A stretch of 63,938 nucleotides of DNA from a virus: positions 1 through 63,938 of the IMG/VR virus record IMGVR_UViG_3300023174_000167. One strand, 5' to 3'. Below the pieces are notes generated by a model. That model searched no databases. It had not been told where the DNA came from and was given only the letters and a program-made list of their open reading frames with translations. The position numbers and the translations under genes are program-made. Position 1 is the stretch's first letter. Every line of letters starts with the position of its first letter. Shown here piece by piece: positions 6,003 through 12,906 of this stretch.

Positions 6003-7019
6003 TTATGCGATCTGCATAACGTCTTGTACAACTTTTAGCAAACGATTTTTTTCTGCGTTAATAGCAGGATCAAATCCGCTTGCACTTGCGAGAATAGACT
6101 CGTTATTAGAACCACGAGCAGAACGGTACCAATCAAGGCGCTCAGTTAGTGCATTGAAAGCACCCCAAGCATTGCCAGCGATCATACCATTAAATTCTCC
6201 AGTATAAATGTCGTTGATAACATCTACCTTGTTTTCCCACTTCTTGATTGAACCCTTAGCATCTTTTTCTGGCTTAGGATAAGCAGCGAGAATGATATCG
6301 TTAAATGACTTAGCGCTAACTTCTTTTTCAATCATAGCCTTAGCCATGATATCAAACTGATCCATGTAAGCATTAGCAAGACCAAGAGTCTCACGAGCAA
6401 TTTGGACTTTGCCATTAGCGGTCTGAGTGTGGCGAATTTTGAAAGATTGTTTTACGCCGTTCTTCTTTTTGATACGTCCTAACGCAAGGTTAAGAGTATT
6501 AGCGCAGACAACACGAACTGGGGTTATGCTTGCTTGAATAGCAATAGATCCATCGTGCGATGTGTTGATAAGCAAATAAGTTTTAACCTTATCTGCAACA
6601 CCGCTAGGGTCTAGGATTGTTTCACGCTCAAGAGCAAGAGCGCCAAATACTACACGCCCACCTTTAATTGAGCCAGCGGTTTCCCAACGACCCCCGCCGT
6701 CAAGAATGTTATCGCCAAATGAGAATAAATCTTCATTTTGCAATACATGATAGCGTTCACCAACTACACCAAGAACATCTGTCTGAGTGTTGTCGGTAGG
6801 ATTAGTACGTACGACATATTGGTATTCTTTGTCGCTTGTTAAGTGTGCAGGGATTGGCATATCTTCAAGACGAACGTTCCAACTATTAAGGCTTGCAGCC
6901 TCTAGCATTTCTGCAGTTGTTTTTTCTTCTGTGAATACGGTACCCAATCCATGCCAAGCAGGTTCACGAAAAGACGCAAAAGACGTTTTCCCGTTTTGTA
7001 TTTCTAGGTCATGTGCCAT
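6003..7019 (-). CDS. DUF932 phage/plasmid-like protein
   Basis: 338 residues of typical DUF932 (TIGR03299-type) layout: AHDLE then REPAWHGLGTVF at residues 18-29, YQYVVRTN and GVVGERYHVLQNEDLF in the middle, then RVVCANTLN at about 176-184. Known family of phages and plasmids, often highly expressed early; molecular function not established. Start supported by AAAGGAAAAACTC before the ATG. It has its own control region at 7053-7138. Largest protein of the early region, whose transcript may continue into the tRNA. Confidence 0.9.
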   Translation of the reverse strand: MAHDLEIQNGKTSFASFREPAWHGLGTVFTEEKTTAEMLEAASLNSWNVRLEDMPIPAHLTSDKEYQYVVRTNPTDNTQTDVLGVVGERYHVLQNEDLFSFGDNILDGGGRWETAGSIKGGRVVFGALALERETILDPSGVADKVKTYLLINTSHDGSIAIQASITPVRVVCANTLNLALGRIKKKNGVKQSFKIRHTQTANGKVQIARETLGLANAYMDQFDIMAKAMIEKEVSAKSFNDIILAAYPKPEKDAKGSIKKWENKVDVINDIYTGEFNGMIAGNAWGAFNALTERLDWYRSARGSNNESILASASGFDPAINAEKNRLLKVVQDVMQIA

Positions 7020-7052
7020 GAGTTTTTCCTTTTCTGTTTTGTTGTTAATCTA

Positions 7053-7138
7053 ATCATACACCCATCTAGCCAAAAAAGTCAAATAGGCTACGTAAACATG
7101 GGGCAAATCGGACATTTTTTCAGGTGATCTTAAACACA
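7053..7138 (-). promoter_or_regulatory. Control region of DUF932: CRP-like site, TGTCCG box, promoter
   Basis: -10 TATGAT (7053-7058), 18 bases, -35 TTGACT (7077-7082); TGTCCG box at 7109-7114; CRP-like palindrome GGTGATCTTAAACACA (7123-7138 as read on plus). The palindrome centre is at about -84.5 from the predicted start site. Confidence 0.65.
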
Positions 7139-7201
7139 CATCTTAAACTTGACAAGCATGGTAGGATGTGCCCGGCCCCCAAAACCTGCGGGAATTAAAA
7201 G

Positions 7202-7309
7202 TGATCAGTTTCAGTTCATGATCAGGAACTCTCACTACCATGTATATGGAACCAATATCCATGTGTATGGTTCTTGTGAAACTTGTTGAGCAGTTTTGCG
7301 ACTTACTCA
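7202..7309 (-). other. Covarying 23-nt hairpins, copies 2 and 3
   Basis: Minus-strand reading: at 7287-7309 stem TGAGTA/TGCTCA (one U-G pair) with loop AGTCGCAAAAC; at 7202-7224 stem TGATCA/TGATCA with loop TGAACTGAAAC. Both are preceded by CCT. Between them lies a looser GAACCA/TGGTTC repeat with two CCATGTRTATGG units (7238, 7259). This follows the stop of 7353-7772. Confidence 0.6.
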
Positions 7310-7352
7310 GGTCGTTAGGGTTCAGGACTTTAAGTTGCCCCCCTAAGTTTAG

Positions 7353-7772
7353 TTAGAGATACTGTGCGATTTGTCGCATAGTTGAGGCATTTACTGTTTC
7401 CTCATCTGTCATCTTTAAGATGTTGAGGGCATTTTTGATTTCCTCTTTCATAGTGCGATATTCGTGGTTATGTAGAACCTCAAAATCACGCTCTGGCTCT
7501 GTTGGCAGTTCTTTTTCATTGGCTACTACAATATCATAGTCAATGTTTAATTTGTTATTGTATGCACGATATGAGGTACGGAAGTTTTCAGCCTTCTTGA
7601 TATTTGCAATAGCAAAATCCTGAAGTGCCTTGTTGTACTTTTCTCTTGCCTTATCATACTTTGCTTCGTTGGCTTCTTGGCTTGACCAATCTTTTTCTAG
7701 TTTTTCTAGACGGGCTTCTAGTGCCTTGATTACCTTTGGTGTTGCTACTTTTACTGTAATTGCTCTTGACAT
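7353..7772 (-). CDS. Coiled-coil early protein
   Basis: 139 residues. N-terminal MSRAITVKVAT strand, then a long charged helix (KVIKALEARLEKLEKDW ... KYDKAREKYNKALQDFA) likely to form a coiled coil, and a helical end. A pattern I know from actinobacteriophage hypothetical proteins. Transcribed alone from the promoter at 7803. Confidence 0.8.
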   Translation of the reverse strand: MSRAITVKVATPKVIKALEARLEKLEKDWSSQEANEAKYDKAREKYNKALQDFAIANIKKAENFRTSYRAYNNKLNIDYDIVVANEKELPTEPERDFEVLHNHEYRTMKEEIKNALNILKMTDEETVNASTMRQIAQYL

Positions 7773-7802
7773 ATATTTCCTTTTCTTTGATGGTTTATTT
7801 AT

Positions 7803-7824
7803 ATTGTAGTGGTTGGGTCTGACA
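7803..7824 (-). promoter_or_regulatory. TGTC-type promoter of 7353-7772
   Basis: TGTCAG (7819-7824), exactly 10 bases, TACAAT (7803-7808); no standard -35. Same arrangement as at 9468, 11229, 13273, 13959 and 17651. Confidence 0.55.
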
Positions 7825-7830
7825 TTTAAG

Positions 7831-7853
7831 TGAGCAGTTTTATATCATGCTCA
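7831..7853 (-). other. Covarying 23-nt hairpin, copy 4
   Basis: Minus-strand stem TGAGCA/TGCTCA, loop TGATATAAAAC, preceded by TCCT. It begins 18 bases after the stop of 7872-8033. Confidence 0.65.
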
Positions 7854-7871
7854 GGATATTTTATTAGGCTA

Positions 7872-8033
7872 TTATGCCTTCCAAGTTGTCCAGCGTGTGT
7901 TGCCATTTACATCTAACTTAACACGAACTGTGTTCTTGTCTGTTGGCTTGATTTCCAAGATTTGACCTGTGACCTTTGACTTCTGTGTTGTAAAGAGATC
8001 GCCGACCTTGTATGTTGCTGTTGCTACTGTCAT
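7872..8033 (-). CDS. Small KOW-like beta protein
   Basis: 53 residues from the ATG at 8033 after AAAAGGA. YKVGDLFTTQKSKVTGQILEI ... VRVKLDVNG reads as a small beta barrel of the KOW/SH3 type (inference). Known to me as a hypothetical protein of actinobacteriophages. The frame extends upstream to 8159 but through the promoter, so the long form is rejected. Confidence 0.75.
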   Translation of the reverse strand: MTVATATYKVGDLFTTQKSKVTGQILEIKPTDKNTVRVKLDVNGNTRWTTWKA

Positions 8034-8075
8034 TTTTTTTCCTTTTCTATTAGGTGTTGTTTTCTTTATATTTCT

Positions 8076-8160
8076 AGTATATCTGAGATTTCCCAGAAAT
8101 ACAATTCCATTTCCTAAAAATCTCACTATTTGAGACATTTTCCTTGTGATATAGGTCACT
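8076..8160 (-). promoter_or_regulatory. Control region of 7872-8033
   Basis: TTGTAT (8099-8104), 17 bases, TATACT (8076-8081); TGTCTC box at 8132-8137; CRP-like site TGTGATATAGGTCACT at 8145-8160, centre about -83.5. Confidence 0.65.
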
Positions 8161-8232
8161 CATGCCCCAGCCCTGAGATTATGAACACGAGCAGGATTAT
8201 AGTTAGTATAGTTAGTGATAGCATTATTCCCC

Positions 8233-8955
8233 CTACTTTTTGGTTGCACTAAATACTATATCAGACTTCTCATAAATACACAACTTGCAGGTAGCGCAGG
8301 CAGACCCATTGCTTGAGATAAGTGGGATAGCCTTTTTATTCTCAGGACACTTAGCCCCTACCTTACCTGTTAATTCTTTCATGTCTGCTTGCCCTATAGC
8401 AAAATTTTTGGCAAGGTATGCAAGGGATATCCCATGTTCATTCTTAAGGTTAATCCCAATAGACTTATTCTCGCTATCTGTAGAATAGTATAGTGAGAGA
8501 TTAGGGATATCCTTTAGGATTACCGCTGCAGACTTGACTCTGGTATATACCCAGAATTGAATGGTAGGATTGTTTTTGATTACTTGCTTCCAAGCATGAG
8601 CATATTGATCGCTAAAAAAATCTCCGTCCCAGTGAATGCGGAATAGTAAAGGTGCTTCCTTCTTCTCGCAATCTTCAACAAACTCATCTATCATTTCAGA
8701 CAATAGCATGAGCATGGTTAGACCGTCTGCATTGCGTAGTAATTCCCAGTTATGGAGTAAATTCTTTTTTACTGTTGGGAATATCTTTTCCAATTTGCCA
8801 GCGTAGCAAACAGTTTCGCAGATAGACGTAGCGCCAGGGCATGAATAGGCTTTTCCTGCAGGTAGTCCGAATGTGTTGGCGATACTTGCTTGTTTTCCAT
8901 TAGGTGTGACGGCATTAGTTACTTTCCGATCTTTGCTTCTGAGTAATTTAGTCAT
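8233..8955 (-). CDS. GP88-family phage protein
   Basis: 240 residues of the Gene product 88 pattern: GKAYSCPGATSICETVCYAGKLE (residues about 34-56), LLFRIHWDGDFFSDQYAHAW, FWVYTRVKSA, LSLYYSTD and a C-terminal CATCKLC. The two Cys clusters suggest a metal or iron-sulphur site, and the WDGDFF block looks like an active-site region. Function is not known to me. Second gene after the basic protein 8962-9102. Confidence 0.85.
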   Translation of the reverse strand: MTKLLRSKDRKVTNAVTPNGKQASIANTFGLPAGKAYSCPGATSICETVCYAGKLEKIFPTVKKNLLHNWELLRNADGLTMLMLLSEMIDEFVEDCEKKEAPLLFRIHWDGDFFSDQYAHAWKQVIKNNPTIQFWVYTRVKSAAVILKDIPNLSLYYSTDSENKSIGINLKNEHGISLAYLAKNFAIGQADMKELTGKVGAKCPENKKAIPLISSNGSACATCKLCIYEKSDIVFSATKK

Positions 8956-8961
8956 GGTGGT

Positions 8962-9102
8962 TTACTCGCTTTCTTTCTTTAATTGTAGCAGCAGGGACTG
9001 ACTTTTCTTTCTGTTGTATTTCTTTTTGCTAGGCACCGATGAGGCAGCATTACTTCGGCGCAGCTCTAAGAGTCGCCTTAATTCCTCTGGTGTTTTTTTC
9101 AT
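8962..9102 (-). CDS. Very basic small protein
   Basis: 46 residues: MKKTPEELRRLLELRRSN then KKKYNRKKSQ. The charge suggests nucleic-acid binding. It sits 6 bases upstream of the GP88 gene. The ATG follows the promoter at 9113 by a few bases and has no clear Shine-Dalgarno, so it may be nearly leaderless. Confidence 0.6.
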   Translation of the reverse strand: MKKTPEELRRLLELRRSNAASSVPSKKKYNRKKSQSLLLQLKKESE

Positions 9103-9112
9103 ATAATAATCT

Positions 9113-9164
9113 TAGCAAACTTTGGGCAAAAATACAACTCATCTTAATTAGTACAATTCGGACA
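9113..9164 (-). promoter_or_regulatory. Promoter of 9102-8233 with TGTCCG box
   Basis: TTGTAT (9132-9137), 17 bases ending TGC, TAAGAT (about 9109-9114), TGTCCG at 9159-9164. Hexamers and spacing match the promoter at 14185-14213. No CRP-like site is visible here. Confidence 0.55.
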
Positions 9165-9179
9165 ATTTGCCCGGCCTTG

Positions 9180-9278
9180 CTAATCAGTATTAAACATTTT
9201 TAACAACTCATCAATTTGTTCATTAGTTAAATGATCAAGTTGAATTGCTTTTTCAAAACCAAATAAATCTTTTTCCAT
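9180..9278 (-). CDS. Small helical protein
   Basis: 32 residues from the ATG at 9278, starting right after the stop of 9280-9438: MEKDLFGFEKAIQLDHLTNEQIDELLKM. Probably one or two helices. A longer upstream frame overlaps the Cys-rich gene and is rejected. The GC island GCCCGGCC follows its stop. Confidence 0.55.
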   Translation of the reverse strand: MEKDLFGFEKAIQLDHLTNEQIDELLKMFNTD

Positions 9279-9279
9279 T

Positions 9280-9438
9280 TTACAAATCTCCCATCTCAGC
9301 ATCAGCCATGCGTGACCACATATAAAATTCAACGGGATCATGATTAGAATAAAAAACGGGATCAGCAGATGAATATCCTTTAGCACAAATAGTGCAGATA
9401 GAATAGTTAGTGCAGTAGCAGGAGTTAATATCGTTCAT
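9280..9438 (-). CDS. Cys-rich small protein
   Basis: 52 residues with CYC, CTIC and later Met/Trp-rich FYMWSRMADAEM. The Cys cluster CYC-x5-CTIC at residues 7-18 may bind zinc. First gene of the short operon 9438-9180 behind a CRP-like control region. Confidence 0.65.
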   Translation of the reverse strand: MNDINSCYCTNYSICTICAKGYSSADPVFYSNHDPVEFYMWSRMADAEMGDL

Positions 9439-9467
9439 TAGACGACCTTTCGTTTTGGATTATTCTA

Positions 9468-9543
9468 ATCCTAGCAGACTCAACTGACAAATGCAAGATT
9501 TGGGGGGGTTTTAATAGGGTACGTAATTGTGATCTTAGTCACA
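9468..9543 (-). promoter_or_regulatory. Control region of 9438-9180
   Basis: TGC-TAGGAT (-10 at 9468-9473), TGTCAG exactly 10 bases upstream (9484-9489), possible -35 TTGCAT at 17 bases. CRP-like site TGTGATCTTAGTCACA at 9528-9543, centre about -74.5. The repeat GGATTA-GAA-TAATCC overlaps the -10. Confidence 0.65.
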
Positions 9544-9562
9544 CAGCCCGGCCCCGCTCCAG

Positions 9563-9802
9563 CTATTCTGTTTCTATATAAACATATAGATCAACATATG
9601 TATCGTGACTTATTGTTGCTACGTCCCGCTCACCATATGCATCGGCATATTCAATAAAATAGTTATCGCCTGTCGCATCAGAGTCAATAGATATTACCTG
9701 AATGATATCTCCATCATATCCAATTAAATCATCAACCATTAAAGAACCAGGTGTTAACTTATCTGCCCAAACTAGATCCATGCTGTTTATTGTAGCAGTC
9801 AT
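9563..9802 (-). CDS. Small beta-rich early protein
   Basis: 79 residues: LTPGSLMVDDLIGYDGDIIQVISIDSD ... YFIEYADAYGERDVATISHD. This pattern (a value or valve-like beta barrel) is frequent in actinobacteriophages; no function assigned. Last gene of the 11197-9563 chain, overlapping the previous gene by 4 bases. Confidence 0.75.
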   Translation of the reverse strand: MTATINSMDLVWADKLTPGSLMVDDLIGYDGDIIQVISIDSDATGDNYFIEYADAYGERDVATISHDTYVDLYVYIETE

Positions 9803-9927
9803 TTTATAGCCTCCACAATTACATCATCATAGCCCATTTCAATCCATTCCTGCGCCCAGTACTCTGCATCTCGTCTAGTTAGATAGTTAGAATTAATTTC
9901 ACTACCGCCAACCCAAAGTGTATACAT
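9799..9927 (-). CDS. Conserved small early protein
   Basis: 42 residues: MYTLWVGGSEINSNYLTRRDAE, then WAQEWIEMGYDDVIVE. A family I recall from actinobacteriophages (strand-helix-strand). ATG at 9927 in TAATG overlap with 9927-10211; longer in-frame starts lie inside that gene. Confidence 0.75.
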   Translation of the reverse strand: MYTLWVGGSEINSNYLTRRDAEYWAQEWIEMGYDDVIVEAIK

Positions 9928-10211
9928 TAGTACTCTTCCTCTGGAAGCCAGAAAGATAGGTGGTGTTGTTCTACAATAGCCCAAGCAGGTGCAGTAGTTT
10001 TATTTTTATACAATATCTGAAAGTCGCCAACCATAGGCATAGCAATTTCACGATCATAGTCCTCTTCATAGTAAGCGTCAATCGCTTCTATGCAAGGCGT
10101 TACCATTTCTGCGGGGACAGGTGGATAGTGATTACCCTTAAGGTGATAAAGTATCTGAGTCTCTAAGTCTAATACTGTTTCCTGTATTCCTAACGCTGTT
10201 ACTGATCCCAT
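9927..10211 (-). CDS. Conserved early protein (NHYPPVP motif)
   Basis: 94 residues with HLKGNHYPPVPAEMV, AIDAYYEEDYD and a C-terminal HHLSFWLPEE. The NHYPPVP...EAI...HHL layout recurs in actinobacteriophage hypothetical proteins. Coupled by TAATG on both sides. Function unknown. Confidence 0.75.
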   Translation of the reverse strand: MGSVTALGIQETVLDLETQILYHLKGNHYPPVPAEMVTPCIEAIDAYYEEDYDREIAMPMVGDFQILYKNKTTAPAWAIVEQHHLSFWLPEEEY

Positions 10212-10333
10212 TACATTTTCCCTTCAATAAAGTCTAGTATTTCATTATAGGTGGTAATTTCTTCTTCTTCATCTGCTACTGAGCGCATGTCTATGATTAC
10301 ATCTATTAGATTATTTAGGTAGTGGTAGTTCAT
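10211..10333 (-). CDS. Small acidic protein
   Basis: 40 residues: MNYHYLNNLIDVIIDMRS then ADEEEEITTYNEILDFIEGK. One or two helices. TAATG overlap with the next gene; its start lies inside 10311-10412. No family recognised. Confidence 0.55.
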   Translation of the reverse strand: MNYHYLNNLIDVIIDMRSVADEEEEITTYNEILDFIEGKM

Positions 10334-10412
10334 TGTCCCCGTCCAATCCCATTAGTTCCATTTCTTCAGCGTAGTCTAACGCTTCCGATACTTCGGTATT
10401 TATGAATAGCAT
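10311..10412 (-). CDS. Small acidic protein
   Basis: 33 residues (MLFINTEVSEALDYAEEMELMG), overlapping 10211-10333 by 23 bases in another frame. It bridges the chain without a gap. Function unknown. Confidence 0.5.
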   Translation of the reverse strand: MLFINTEVSEALDYAEEMELMGLDGDNELPLPK

Positions 10413-10553
10413 TTAGTATTCCCCTTCTTCTATGTCTGGAGTCAAGTCTAGTGCAATAACGCACTCTTGGCAAACTGGTCGTTCAAAGCGATAGTCAAAC
10501 TTATCTTCATCTAAGTTTTCTAGGCAGTTCTCACAATAAGTTAATGTATCCAT
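10413..10553 (-). CDS. Zinc-ribbon protein
   Basis: 46 residues with YCENC at residues 6-10 and CQEC at 28-31, a small zinc ribbon, and an acidic tail. TAATG overlap with 10553-10690. Part of the set of tiny zinc proteins in this early region. Confidence 0.65.
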   Translation of the reverse strand: MDTLTYCENCLENLDEDKFDYRFERPVCQECVIALDLTPDIEEGEY

Positions 10554-10690
10554 TACTTAACTTCCCAATCTTCTATTACTCCGTCAATAGCGTCCTGTAT
10601 GTCTGTATTAAACACATCTAACTCATCTGCGTTTAGTTCTCTAATAAAATCATTAGTGGGGTTAGAATACCAAGTGATAGGGTTTTTCAT
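10553..10690 (-). CDS. Small hypothetical protein
   Basis: 45 residues: MKNPITWYSNPTNDFIREL, acidic end. Start in ATGA overlap with the stop of 10687-10896. No recognised motif. Confidence 0.6.
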   Translation of the reverse strand: MKNPITWYSNPTNDFIRELNADELDVFNTDIQDAIDGVIEDWEVK

Positions 10691-10896
10691 TTAACAGCCA
10701 CCTCTCCGTTACGATAGAAAGTCTTAGTGTACATCTTACCAATAGGGTCAGACAAGTTATAGGTAGCGTATTCTTTAGCATCTCCATAGTCCTTGCACAA
10801 TTCCCAAACTCTTACGGCTTCTAGCATATCGCTAAAACGGTAAGTATCGTGTAGTTTTCCGTCATAGGAAATAGTTAGTGAGTAAAAGTATTCCAT
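10687..10896 (-). CDS. Small early protein
   Basis: 69 residues from the ATG at 10896 (TAATG overlap): MEYFYSLTISYDGKLHDTYRFSDMLEAVRVWELC ... YTKTFYRNGEVAVK. A beta-helix-beta pattern. Its first half weakly resembles the product of 14571-14714. Function unknown. Confidence 0.7.
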   Translation of the reverse strand: MEYFYSLTISYDGKLHDTYRFSDMLEAVRVWELCKDYGDAKEYATYNLSDPIGKMYTKTFYRNGEVAVK

Positions 10897-11036
10897 TAGT
10901 CGTTCCAATCTAAGGTAAGGTTTAGTTCTGAGTCTAACACATCTGCAAAGTCATGGTCAAGTTGGCAAGACCAGCAACGCAATTCATTTACATCTACTTC
11001 ATTTTCGTTACAATCTAAGCAAGTATAAATATCCAT
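10896..11036 (-). CDS. Zinc-ribbon protein
   Basis: 46 residues with CLDC at 6-9 and CWSC at 20-23, then a helical acidic part (LDHDFADVLDSELNL). The upstream in-frame extension overlaps the next gene and is rejected. TAATG overlaps at both ends. Confidence 0.65.
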   Translation of the reverse strand: MDIYTCLDCNENEVDVNELRCWSCQLDHDFADVLDSELNLTLDWND

Positions 11037-11197
11037 TAGTAGTTTTCCCCCATATTCTTTTCTGCTTCCCACTCTTGACGGTGTTCTGCACACATAGTCG
11101 CAGGGCGAGATGATATTAAGTCTATCCCATATTCCTGAGCATAGCAAATATTGCAAGCCAGCCCTTGATCTGCAAGTACTTCCATTAAATTACCCAT
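11036..11197 (-). CDS. Zinc-binding small protein (CxxC...CxEH)
   Basis: 53 residues from the ATG at 11197 (or 49 from 11185): CNIC, then CAEH. Layout matches the gene at 741-908. A six-codon ORF (ATG at 11208) directly after AGAAAGGA may act as coupling leader for the 11185 start. First gene of the chain 11197-9563. Confidence 0.65.
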   Translation of the reverse strand: MGNLMEVLADQGLACNICYAQEYGIDLISSRPATMCAEHRQEWEAEKNMGENY

Positions 11198-11228
11198 TTA
11201 GGCATTTCCTTTCTGATTAACTAAGTTA

Positions 11229-11295
11229 ATCCTATCGTACTCCACCGACATTTTTGGGATCTTGGGGGGGGTTTTGCGGTGTGATCTTAACCACA
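11229..11295 (-). promoter_or_regulatory. Control region of chain 11197-9563
   Basis: TAGGAT (11229-11234), 10 bases, TGTCGG (11245-11250); CRP-like site TGTGATCTTAACCACA at 11280-11295, centre about -65.5. The repeat GATTAAC-TTA-GTTAATC (11215-11231) overlaps the -10 and the predicted start site. Confidence 0.65.
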
Positions 11296-11305
11296 CTTAA
11301 TAGCC

Positions 11306-11325
11306 TGTGGATAACCTGTGGACGA
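11306..11325. promoter_or_regulatory. DnaA-box-like pair
   Basis: TGTGGATAA (11306-11314), the complement of the DnaA box TTATCCACA, followed by the imperfect TGTGGACGA (11317-11325). Same 11-base spacing as the perfect pair at 13421-13440. CGACACGCCC overlaps the second box (11323-11332). Confidence 0.5.
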
Positions 11326-11355
11326 CACGCCCGGCTCAGCTTTTAGTTGAAACTT

Positions 11356-11378
11356 CAAGCAGTTTTAAAACTTGCTTA
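11356..11378 (-). other. Covarying 23-nt hairpin, copy 5
   Basis: Minus-strand stem TAAGCA/TGCTTG (outer U-G pair), loop AGTTTTAAAAC, preceded by CC. It lies 11 bases after the stop of 11390-11566. Confidence 0.6.
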
Positions 11379-11389
11379 GGTTTTTTTAT

Positions 11390-11566
11390 TTAGTAAGTGC
11401 TTATCATGCAAGCCTCAAAAAATTTATCTGCTTTGAAGTTTACATTATCCTCTGCAAAAAAAGCAGAGAAGTCATCAACTAAATCGTGATAAGTAAATTC
11501 ATCACCGATTAAATCTTTATAAGATGAAAGAATTTCTGCAACTGCTACATAGTCTTTGCGAGTCAT
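11390..11566 (-). CDS. Conserved phage protein (MTRKDY family)
   Basis: 58 residues: MTRKDYVAVAEIL, FTYHDLVDDFSAFFAEDNVNFKADKFFEAC. I recognise this small helical family from many phages of different hosts; its function is unknown. Two successive ATG codons (11569, 11566) follow the stop of 11570-11776; I use the second. Confidence 0.8.
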   Translation of the reverse strand: MTRKDYVAVAEILSSYKDLIGDEFTYHDLVDDFSAFFAEDNVNFKADKFFEACMISTY

Positions 11567-11569
11567 CAT

Positions 11570-11776
11570 TTATTCTGCCACCTTTAGAATTGCATAAGAA
11601 CCGTTTTCGTTAATTACATCTATTGCAGGCTGAATCATCGGCGCAAGCATTTCTTTTAGCATTGATTCAAGCATATCAATTTGATCAATTTCTGAAAGTG
11701 TAAAGAAGCGTTGCGCTACTGGGTGAGTCTCGTCAAACTCAGTTACGAATTTGAGCGTGTGTTCTACTTTTTTCAT
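11570..11776 (-). CDS. Small hypothetical protein
   Basis: 68 residues: MKKVEHTLKFVTEF, RFFTLSEIDQIDMLESMLKEML. Helical, with TAATG overlap to 11776-11958. No recognised family. Confidence 0.65.
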   Translation of the reverse strand: MKKVEHTLKFVTEFDETHPVAQRFFTLSEIDQIDMLESMLKEMLAPMIQPAIDVINENGSYAILKVAE

Positions 11777-11958
11777 TATAGTGTTACCTTTCCACGAAGT
11801 GTGCCTGAAACTCCCAATGAGTCACAGGAAATTTTTACTGATACGCCAACTGGCAGAGTGTTAGGGTAAGTTGAAATAAATTGTGCAACTGCACCCTTTG
11901 ACGGTAGTGAGATTACTTTAACAGTTCCGTTAAAGGTTTCTAGGTTTAATTTATACAT
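11776..11958 (-). CDS. Small beta protein, paralogue of 14718-14891
   Basis: 60 residues: LETFNGTVKVISLPSKGAVAQFISTYP ... VKISCDSLGVSGTLRG. The plus-strand protein at 14718-14891 has the same order (KDINLMSKKEVYDFIKLY ... VKITCDLLGIDGYLQG), so the two are duplicates. Function unknown. Confidence 0.75.
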   Translation of the reverse strand: MYKLNLETFNGTVKVISLPSKGAVAQFISTYPNTLPVGVSVKISCDSLGVSGTLRGKVTL

Positions 11959-11979
11959 AAGTTAGTTTCCTACTTTCTT

Positions 11980-12204
11980 TTAGTTGTTTACTTTTACTGC
12001 TACGGTAGCATAAAAATCTGCTTTAGGTAAATCACCTTTTACAAAATCAGGGCGCACTTTGATAGTGTAAGCCTCATAGTTTTCACCGTACCAAATCTCA
12101 GGGCGAGACTCTGCCCATACGATATTGCCCTCAGTATTACGAGAATCAGAGCGATAGCGTTTTCCGTCAAGCAGATCAACGATAGAGTATTTTTTAGTTG
12201 CCAT
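11980..12204 (-). CDS. Hypothetical early protein
   Basis: 74 residues from the ATG at 12204, about 10 bases after GGAAG: MATKKYSIVDLLDGKRYRSDSR, then ENYEAYTIKVRPDF and a beta-rich end. First gene of the operon 12204-11390, behind the control region 12239-12314. Confidence 0.7.
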   Translation of the reverse strand: MATKKYSIVDLLDGKRYRSDSRNTEGNIVWAESRPEIWYGENYEAYTIKVRPDFVKGDLPKADFYATVAVKVNN

Positions 12205-12238
12205 TAGTAGCACTTCCTTTTCTTTTCTTTATATAACT

Positions 12239-12314
12239 ATTTTACCAAACATACCTGATAAATACAAATCCAAATTCGGACATATCAGACAATTTAAATG
12301 TGAATTGCGTCACA
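12239..12314 (-). promoter_or_regulatory. Control region of operon 12204-11390
   Basis: TTGTAT (12262-12267), 17 bases, TAAAAT (12239-12244). Direct TGTCCG (12277-12282) and TGTCTG (12286-12291). CRP-type palindrome TGTGAATTGCGTCACA at 12299-12314, a perfect TGTGA-N6-TCACA, centre about -74.5. The whole gap 12205-12547 is regulatory; no gene is seen in it. Confidence 0.7.
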
Positions 12315-12378
12315 TCTTTTTGCTATTTATTTAATTGTATAGTAGCAATACTAGCAAACATAAACCAAAAAGTCAACA

Positions 12379-12434
12379 CGACACGCCGTAAATCAGGGGA
12401 ATTTTTTATGTGATCTTAACCACACGACACGCCC
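12379..12434. promoter_or_regulatory. Second CRP-like site flanked by CGACACGCC boxes
   Basis: TGTGATCTTAACCACA at 12409-12424, identical to the site at 11280. CGACACGCCG lies at 12379-12388 and CGACACGCCC at 12425-12434. It is 95 bases upstream of the site 12299-12314. Confidence 0.55.
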
Positions 12435-12500
12435 GACAGCGCCGGGCCGCCTTTCACTCTTTTGAAAATAAATAAATAGAAAATAAAAAACTAATTAGTG

Positions 12501-12526
12501 AAAAAAATAAAAGTGCATTACCACTT
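12501..12526 (-). terminator. Intrinsic terminator after 12548-12748
   Basis: Minus strand: AAGTG-GTAATG-CACTT hairpin (12511-12526) followed by a U-rich run (complement of 12501-12510). It lies 22 bases past the stop codon. Confidence 0.65.
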
Positions 12527-12547
12527 ACAAAAAAAGTTTGATAAAAG

Positions 12548-12748
12548 TTATTCATTCTCATCCTCCATTTTCATTAGACCATCTTCATAGTCCAGCAACC
12601 CTTGCTGATACATTACGGGATCGCAATTAAAAAGAATTTCTGAAGCGGTAAAAGTAGAGTAACCAATTTTAACGCTAGGGTAACACTCATCAAGTAGAGC
12701 GTCATAGCCTTCCTTCATTTCTATTTCTTTTTCTAATTCTGTTTTCAT
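12548..12748 (-). CDS. Conserved early protein (ELEKEIEM family)
   Basis: 66 residues: MKTELEKEIEMKEGYDALLDECY, VKIGYSTFTASEIL, DPVMYQQGLLDY. A small acidic protein I recall from actinobacteriophages of several clusters. Function unknown. Last gene of the operon 13220-12548, followed by a terminator. Confidence 0.8.
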   Translation of the reverse strand: MKTELEKEIEMKEGYDALLDECYPSVKIGYSTFTASEILFNCDPVMYQQGLLDYEDGLMKMEDENE

Positions 12749-12906
12749 TAGTTAGTTTCCTTTTCCTGAAAAATTTTATAGATTTCATTTTGTTTTTTAT
12801 CTGAGAGATTAGCCCAGATGTAGCCTAGCAAATAGTGTGAGCCAGTAATTTCGTTATTACCTTTTACATTATTTGATAGTGCAACTAGTTTTGATAGATC
12901 AGCCAT
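12748..12906 (-). CDS. Small hypothetical protein
   Basis: 52 residues: MADLSKLVALSNNVKGNNEITGSHYLLGYIWANLSDKKQNEIY. The second half is helical. TAATG overlaps at both ends. It resembles small proteins adjacent to the ELEKEIEM family in other phages only by position. Confidence 0.65.
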   Translation of the reverse strand: MADLSKLVALSNNVKGNNEITGSHYLLGYIWANLSDKKQNEIYKIFQEKETN

